A DNA stretch of 64,000 nucleotides from Flaccisagitta enflata. Its lineage: Eukaryota > Chaetognatha > Sagittoidea > Aphragmophora. This document shows positions 57,450 to 64,000 of this stretch, piece after piece. How positions within the stretch are numbered: position 1 is the first letter of the stretch; each line of letters starts with the position of its first letter. The notes under the pieces were generated by a model. The model searched no databases. It was not told where the DNA came from and was given only the letters and a program-made list of their open reading frames with translations. The stretch is taken from positions 99,138,001 to 99,202,000 of the forward strand of contig OZ231127.1 in the NCBI GenBank assembly GCA_965153355.1, written 5' to 3'. The position numbers and the translations under genes were made by a program.

Positions 57450-57840
57450 ATAAATTTTTGAACAGATGATATCACAAAATAACTATATTACTTAAAACTG
57501 GCAAAAATCATCATTTTGCAGTAATTCTGGAGGGACTATACCCATAAAAAATCCTGTATCACACCCCAAATGGGTAATCACATGTCAGGTTACACATTTT
57601 AAAATGTATTTTAGTAGTTTCTATCATTTTTTAACACATTTGGAAGGCAAAACATGCTTAAAATAGCAAAAAGTCACTTTTTCTGGGTTTTGAAGCCCTG
57701 GGGGCAGGGGGGGTGGAGGGCTAGGCTGAAACTGTTCCAAAGGTCCTGAAACTTGGTATACCATCTATTCTCATCATGTTAGCACATATTCTTCACCTGC
57801 AGCTTGATCCGTTGACTAAGGTGCATTATCCCCACCCCTA
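57450..57840. other. Intron of gene B, unique
   Basis: GGGTAATCACATGTCAGGTT occurs at 57570 and, as GGATAATCACATGTCAGGTT, at 57258. Otherwise no repeat or exon recognised. Confidence 0.5.
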
Positions 57841-57844
57841 ATGT

Positions 57845-59100
57845 CACACAGCCCAGAATTCTCCAATGTATGTCACATCACCCAGTTTTCTCCGATGTAT
57901 GTCACACAGCCCAGAATTCTCCAATGTATGTCACACTACCCAGTCTTTTGTGATGTATGTCACACAGCCCAGAATTCTCCGATGTATGACACACCACCCA
58001 GTTTTCTCTGATGTATGTCACACAACCCAGAATTCTCCGATGTATGTCACACCACCCAGTTTTCTCCGATGTATGGCACACAGCCCAGTTTTCTCCGATG
58101 TATGTCACACCACCCAGTTTTCTCCGATGTATGTCACACAGCCCAGAATTCTCCGATGTATGTCACACCACCCTGAATTCTCCGATGTATGTTACACCAC
58201 CCAGTTTTTTTCGATGTATGTCACACAGCCCAGAATTCTCCTGTGTATGTCACACCACCCAGTTTTCACCGATGTATGCCACACAGCCCAGAATTCTCTG
58301 ATGTATGTCACACCGCCCAGTTTTCTCTGATGTATGTCACACCACCCAGTTTTCTCTGATGTATGTCACACCACCCAGTTTTCTCCGATCTATGAAAAGT
58401 GGAACAATATCCCTCACTATACCCAAACTAAAATAAATGGAAGAGGGCTTTGTGAACCCTCACTGACTAGTTAATACGCGCACTACTCCTAGTTTTCCAT
58501 AAAACAGAATCTGAAAAACCTTCCTTCTCAATCTAACCCAAAAGCAAAATGCTTACCAAAAGTAGTTAGGGCAATGATTGTTACTTTTTTAACTATAATT
58601 AACTATATGTCTATATGTCACACCACCCAGTTTTCTCCAATGTACGTCACACAGCCCAGAATTCTCCGATGTACGTCACACCATCCAGTTTTTTCCGATG
58701 TATGTCACACAGCCCAGAATTCTTCGATGTATGTCACTCCACCCAGTTTTCACCGATGTATGTCACACATTCCAGAAATTGATGTATGTCACACCACCCA
58801 GTTTTCTCCGATGTATGTCACACAGCCCAGAATTTTCCAATATATGTTACACCACCCAGTTTTCTCCTATGTATGTCACACAGCCCAGAATTCTCCAATG
58901 TATGTCACACCACCCAGTCTTCTCCGATGTATACCACACAACCCAGAATTCTCCAATGTGTGTCACCCCACCCAGTTTTCTCAGATACATGTCCCACCAC
59001 CTAGTTTTCTCTGATATATGTCACGCAACCCAGAATATTTTGATGTATATCAAACCACCTAGATTACTTCAATGTATGGTACACAGCCCAGAATTCTCTG
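57845..59100 (-). repeat. 29-bp dimeric minisatellite, reverse orientation (two blocks)
   Basis: 57845-58395 and 58610-59100 carry the same units inverted (GATGTATGTCACACCACCCA, GTTTTCTCC; GATGTATGTCACACAGCCCA, GAATTCTCC). Between them, 58400-58600 contains CCTCACTGACTAGTTAATAC, a spacer that recurs in the other orientation at 53340-53500 and 60205-60370. Confidence 0.85.
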
Positions 59101-59104
59101 ATGT

Positions 59105-59280
59105 GGCAGTGGGATCACCCACAAGTGGAAGTGGGACTGCCCACAGGCGGCAGTGGGACCGCCCACAAGCGGCGGTGGGACCGCCCACAGACGGCAGTGG
59201 GACCGCCCACAGGCGGCAGTGAGGGTGCCTATAGGTGGCTATAGGTGGTAGTTAGGCCGCCTACAGGCGGCCATTATTAA
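59105..59280 (-). repeat. 22-bp GC-rich minisatellite, inverted copy
   Basis: Units AGTGGGACCGCCCACAGGCG GC, then degenerate GGTGGTAGTTAGGCCGCC. It is followed by CAAGTTTTCGTGGAACACAA, which is the inverse of 50675-50700. Together with 50640-51350 it forms the outer arms of an inverted pair about 8.5 kb apart. Confidence 0.8.
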
Positions 59281-59384
59281 GACACAGATTCGTCGGGTTA
59301 TCAATATTAGAAGTGTTTTATGAATTATTGCCTTTCTTTTTCATGCCCAATCAAGTTTTCGTGGAACACAATATGGCGAACGCC

Positions 59385-60530
59385 ACTAGTTGGAGAACTC
59401 TGGGCTGTGTGACATACATCGGAGAAAACAGGGTGGTATCACATACAGTGGAGAATTCTGGGCTTTGTGACTTACATTGGAAAAAACTGGGTGGTGTGAC
59501 ATACATTGGAAAATTCTGGGCTGTGTGACATACATCGGATAAAACTGGGTGGTGTGACATACATTTGAGAATTCTAGGGTGTGTGACATACATCAAAGAA
59601 AACTGAGTGGTGTGACATAAATCGACAAAAGTCTGGGTTTTAGACATAAATTGACAAAAGTCTGGGTGTGTGACATACATAAAAGAAAACTGAGTGGTGT
59701 GACATAAATCGACAAAAGACGGCAACGTCATGATTGTCACCTTTTCCATCTCTTCTCGTTGTTCATTATATTTGCGTTCTGTACTGATGTTATGGCGGCG
59801 TTTGGATAGGACAAGAACTTTGGTTGCCGTTGAAACGGTTATTGGATTTGTCTCGACTCAATGTCAGCTACATTGCTTCTTCTGGTATGGAAACGGCATT
59901 CTCTCAGGGGATTTATAACGGTCGTCCCCATGGGGGCGACAGTATTGCGTGGTCACCAGATCAGCCCATCCAGATGAAAGTAAATAGGCCTCTAAATATG
60001 CAGCTGGAACATGAAAATTGCTTGGAGATAATATTTTTTTTCATAAGCCGATTTTGAATCCAGCCTAACATTCATTGGAGAAATCTGGGTGATGTGACAT
60101 ACATTGGAGAAAACTGGGTGGTGTGACAAACAGCAGAGAATTCTGGGTTGTGTGACAATGTAACCCTCGGGTGATTTGTTGAATTTTGGTAACAAAGGTA
60201 GCAAACATTAGCCCTTAACTACTTTGGTAAGGAGTTTTCTTTTGGGTTAGAATGAGAGGGAATGTTATTCAAATTAAGTTTCATGGAAAACTAGGAGTGA
60301 TGCGCGTAGTAACTAGTCAGTGAGGGCTCACAAGGCCCTCTTCCAGTTATTTTAGTTTGGGTATAGTGAGGGATGTTGTTCCACCTATCATACATTGGAG
60401 AAAACTGGGTGGTTTGACATACATCAGAGAATTTTGGGCTGTGTGACTTACATCGGAGAGAAAGGGGCGGTGTGACATATATCATACATAGGAGAAATAT
60501 GTATTGTGTGACATACATAGAGACAGACAG
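59385..60530 (+). repeat. 29-bp minisatellite, further forward blocks
   Basis: 59385-59720 and 60065-60520 hold forward units, more diverged (some with AAATCGACAAAAGTCTGGG). Between them is a unique stretch, 59725-60060, with CAGGGGATTTATAACGG and no recognised gene. 60205-60370 is the AACTAGGAGTGATGCGCGTA spacer. Confidence 0.75.
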
Positions 60531-60687
60531 ACAGACAGACAGACGTGTTTTGTGTCCCACTATCGTGGAACGCAAGAATATGCCCTTTTAAATGGTCGAA
60601 ATTGTATATGAATCTAAAGATAAATAGCTAAAATCCTTAACTACTAAAAAGCCCTCTTAAAGTTCTTTCCTTTGGCTATCATTTTCA

Positions 60688-60893
60688 GTCATGTGCACGC
60701 GACTCTACACCCGTCCATTGGTTGGTCGGTCAGTCTGTCTGTCTGTCCGTCAGTCCGTCACAATTTCTTTTAAACAATTTTATTTCCTTGTCATTTTAAG
60801 TCATTTAAGAATATTCTAAGTCATTTTAAGCCATTCTAAGTAATCATGTAAGTCTCGCAGACGACTTATAGGAGTTGGCCTTGTTCTTTAAGA
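60688..60893 (-). mobile_element. Family 2 element (2B type, inverted)
   Basis: Starts AGTCATGTGCACGCGACTCT (hairpin with a T change on one side only), a GGTTGGTCGGTCAGTCTG tract, a short TTTTAAGTCATT cargo, GTCTCGCAGACGACTTATAG and TTGGCCTTGTT. Confidence 0.68.
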
Positions 60894-61179
60894 AATGGCA
60901 TTGGTTTGAATAGAATCCATGCCTATTTCACTTTCGCAATTGCTATGTTAAAAGCGCATTTTAGCAAAATAAAGCTTCTCTTTGCAGGGCTCCAGCCTGA
61001 AGTGACCTGGACCTGGGATTGGTCTAGAATAAAAGATTTTTTCTTAAATAATCTCCAAAAATGACTTAACTGAAATTAGTTTGAATTGTTTTTATCAAAC
61101 AATGAAAAGGTGCGTCTTTTCTTTTTATTCGCGTGGTAGCCAGCAAGACGGAACAACACTTTAATCTTTTTTTACTTAC

Positions 61180-61298
61180 GGCAGCTCCTTTATCTAATGC
61201 CATTGAGCATCCCACTGCAAGATGAGCTTGAGCGTGACAACGTTCCATCCAGTAATTAACCCCAAAGTCTTCTGGGAAAGGTGTGTAATCCTTTGGTT
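61180..61298 (-). CDS. Tyrosinase/TYRP-like gene B, exon with first two CuB histidines
   Basis: A 119-nt exon from acceptor acaactattccag to donor gtaagt. It starts with two bases of a split codon and leaves in phase 0. It encodes PKDYTPFPEDFGVNYWMERC, then HAQAHLAVGCSMALDKGAA. The HxxxH pair (CHAQAH) followed by VGCSM matches the CuB block of tyrosinases (HNALH...GTM in human TYR), so both His are predicted copper ligands. The upstream partner exon, which must end one base into a codon, was not found between here and the window edge. The end of a TA-flanked MITE lies about 45 bases downstream in the intron. Confidence 0.88.
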
Positions 61299-61701
61299 CT
61301 GGAATAGTTGTGAAATGATATGTTAATGGCATAATCATAACATATGACATCTGACATATGACATATGACAACGGCGCCATTTAGCTCTCATTACAACCAG
61401 CAAGTAGTTTCTCTGATTTCTGGAAGCGAAATAAGGAGAATTTTCAATAGATTTTTTTGGATGAATTAGAGGTCCTGCGCGAGATCATAACAAAGATCCA
61501 AAGAGTGTGGAATTGCAAAACAGCACATGGTACTATGGCAATGTAATAAGGATATAATTTTCCTCTGGCGATCCTATTTCACTATAATGAATTAGCAGTA
61601 GCATTAGAATGGCCTATCTATTTACATAACTCTTATCTCTTTTTTCTCTCTCTCTCCCTCTTTAACGCTCAAAAAACAATTGTTTATGTGTTGAAAACGC
61701 A

Positions 61702-61761
<60 letters not shown>

Positions 61762-61880
61762 ATGTGTTCACTCATTCTTTTTTTAGATCCTTCTCTTTTC
61801 TATCATTTTTGATACTTCCTTATCTTTTTTTTCATGAAAAACTTTTTGTATAACTTGGATAGATAATGTAGTGTACTCGA
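61299..61880. other. Upstream intron of gene B
   Basis: Beyond the CuB exon no earlier tyrosinase exon is recognised. 61345-61370 has GACATATGACAT repeats and 61703-61757 (CT)n. The preceding exon must end one base into a codon. Confidence 0.5.
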
Positions 61881-62189
61881 CAATTTGGAAGCGGAAGCGG
61901 AAGCGGAAGCGGAAGCGGAAGCGGAAGCTATGCCTTCTAAAATGGTGGAAGCGGAAGCATAACCGGAAGCAGAAGCGGAAGCTGTGATTTTTAGTCGCGG
62001 ACACGCGGGGAAAATCTCGTTATTCAGATTTTTCTAAGTCGCGTTACTTAGAATTTAGCACTTTTCTCATAACTCAGATTCTATGTTATGAGAATTTAAC
62101 AATTTTGTTATTTCTCATAACTCAGATTGTCTGTCTTTCTATCTTTTTCTCATAACTTAGATTTTTCTGTAAATTCAGTATTTTGTAGC

Positions 62190-62448
<259 letters not shown>

Positions 62449-62711
62449 TGTGTCTCTATTATTTTTTTCGCTCCATTGATTGACAGTCTTATGATACGCT
62501 GGCAAGTTATCCAAGCAGGCCCGGCCAGAAAAATGGTGGGCCCCTCTGCTTGCTCCCTTGGTTGCGCTCCCCTCCCCTTCAGCCCCCTCCTTTACTCTTA
62601 ATATTTAAACTTTTGCAATATTTTTTTACCGCCTTAAAGTTTGTTCCAGTGCTGAAACTTCAGCCTCCAGAACATGTAACTTAGATAGAACCTTTTTTTT
62701 CACTTTCTTAT

Positions 62712-62905
62712 TAGTCGCGTGCTACGCGACTCTACACCCCGCGTTATTAGTCAGTCGGTTGGTCTGTTGGTCACACTTTACTTTTTTTATGATTTTTATG
62801 TTTGGACCTCACCGCTCCTGCCTAAATGGTCTAGTGACCTTAAATATGGCCCTTGCCCACCCGCATGCAACTTCGGTAGGCGTTTATCCTGCCTTCTTTT
62901 GTTTT
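62712..62905 (-). mobile_element. Family 2 element (2A type, inverted)
   Basis: Hairpin AGTCGCGTGCTACGCGACT, CTACACCCCGCGTTATTAG, a short TCGGTTGGTC tract, CACCGCTCCTGCCTAAATG, CCACCCGCATGCAACTTCGG and CCTGCCTTCTTTTG. The end has drifted from the consensus. Confidence 0.7.
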
Positions 62906-62953
62906 AATTTCCCTCTTTTTTTCTTTCTTGATTTTTCTTTTTCTTTTTCTTTT

Positions 62954-62991
<38 letters not shown>

Positions 62992-63427
62992 TGTATCACA
63001 GAGGCTCTCACAGGTCCCACTGGTGCCCGGGCCTCCTATCTCAGATGGGGTGACCCCCCTCTGGCCGGGCCTGCATCCACGGATTGCATATGGTTAGCAG
63101 TATCTATTGCTCTACTTCATTGCTGTTTTAAGGTAGTGAGGTCAGAGCAGGGACATATATAACAGTTCACTCCTGTGTTCTTCAAAACATCGGCTCTGTG
63201 TCCATTCTATGTACTCCACAATTACGAAATGTGATTTTACCTTGGTTGATAGAGCTAAGCTATTGGTGACAGTGGGTCAATGAGCTAGTTGTTAGCTCCG
63301 TCAGGAATACTAATCAATTAACCAATGGGCAAGCATAAGGGGGATTCTTGCAAGACAGAAGTCTACCTCAAAAAAAAAATAATTTCTTTTTTTTTTTGCT
63401 ATTTTGCCTAAGTGCAGAGAAGAGAAT

Positions 63428-63557
<130 letters not shown>

Positions 63558-63825
63558 CAAACAGACAAACAGGTAAAAAAAGAATGAATGAAATGATAGA
63601 AAAAATTCTCATAACTTAGATTCTGAGTCATGAGAAAAAGATAGAAAGATAGACAATCTATGCTATGAGAATATAATTCTCATCACTAAGAATCTGAATG
63701 ATGAGAATTTCAAAATTCTCACCACTCAGATTCTAAGTAACACGACCTACCCGACACGCGACTCTACAACTTGCCGTGTTGGTCGGTCGGTCGATCGGTA
63801 GGTCGGTCGGTAGATCCGTCACATT

Positions 63826-64000
63826 TTTAGATGCGTCCTCGCATCTCTATAAGAGGGTCTGTCCGTCCGTCCGTCCGTCCATATGTATGTATGTCCGTTA
63901 ACCCTACCTCAAAAATCCCGCTTATCCATCTCCAATCACTCACCAACCACCCCTGATCATTTTTAGATGCGTCCTCGCATCTCTGAAGTTACACCATTTT
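63826..64000 (-). mobile_element. Family 2-like ends with AGATGCG/CGCATCT hairpin
   Basis: TTTTTAGATGCGTCCTCGCA (63827) is followed by TCTCTATAAGAGGGTCTG and (GTCC)n. TTTTTAGATGCGTCCTCGCA recurs at 63961 at the window edge. The stem AGATGCG/CGCATCT is perfect and replaces AGTCGCG while the flanking plan (TTTT-hairpin-CTCTATAAGAGG-GTCCGTCC) is kept. A decayed relative is at 849 (AGATGCATCCTCGTATGTCT). Confidence 0.6.

Noticed and set aside
57866-59222. Repetitive proteins built on MYVTQPRIL and HHPVFSDVCHT
   Set aside because: 29-bp units give frame-rotating pseudo-proteins. Both strands and several frames are equally open. No start context or splice evidence.
63210-63330. Possible upstream exon of gene B (acceptor ctaacaactag, LIDPLSPIA)
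   Set aside because: A stop codon interrupts every frame before the candidate donor, and no tyrosinase block is recognisable.

Overview
This window looks like nuclear DNA from a repeat-rich animal genome. It has spliced genes with consistent GT-AG phases, introns of up to about 11 kb, microsatellites hundreds of bases long, many fold-back and MITE-like elements, and decayed retrotransposons. Nothing in it looks bacterial, organellar or viral. The species cannot be read from the sequence. The tyrosinase genes are of the secreted, EGF-like-domain type that includes vertebrate TYR/TYRP, which suggests an invertebrate deuterostome or another invertebrate carrying that class (inference).

Host genes. 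Two tyrosinase/TYRP-like genes lie head-to-tail on the minus strand, and each is only partly visible. Gene B, upstream in the direction of transcription, is represented by its last five exons (61298 down to 49533): the CuB copper site, the C-terminus and the stop codon. Gene A is represented by its first six exons (32494 down to 15091): signal peptide, Cys-rich N-terminus, EGF-like module, the complete CuA copper site and the region after it. Exon phases agree at every junction in both. The later exons of A and the earlier exons of B were not found and probably lie outside the window. A two-exon fragment of an uncharacterised protein (56569-56920, plus strand) sits antisense in the large intron of gene B.

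Mobile DNA. A decayed LINE-type reverse transcriptase on the plus strand occupies parts of 3.4-8.75 kb and is split by several other elements. A second reverse transcriptase fragment, possibly Penelope-like, lies at 3.97-4.57 kb. The rest is dominated by two recurrent non-autonomous families. Family 1 has long GC-rich arms around GGGCAGCGGCCCCGAAGGGG and a private minisatellite as cargo. Family 2 runs from AACAAGGCC at one end to a short perfect hairpin followed by AAAA at the other, with a variable tract of GACGGACC-type repeats before the hairpin. Family 2 stems differ between copies but stay paired.

Layout. 0-3.3 kb: simple repeats. 3.4-8.75 kb: nested retroelements. 9-14.8 kb: family 1 and 2 copies, a 1-kb fold-back and AT-rich DNA. 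15-32.5 kb: gene A, whose introns hold polypurine/polypyrimidine tracts, MITEs and a 553-bp tandem triplication. 32.5-49.5 kb: intergenic, with an approximately 8-kb nested palindrome at 38.6-46.9 kb. 49.5-61.3 kb: gene B, whose large intron holds 29-bp and 22-bp minisatellites in opposite orientations, a second fold-back copy and a 2.1-kb family 2 element with satellite-like cargo. 61.4-64 kb: microsatellites and family 2 ends.
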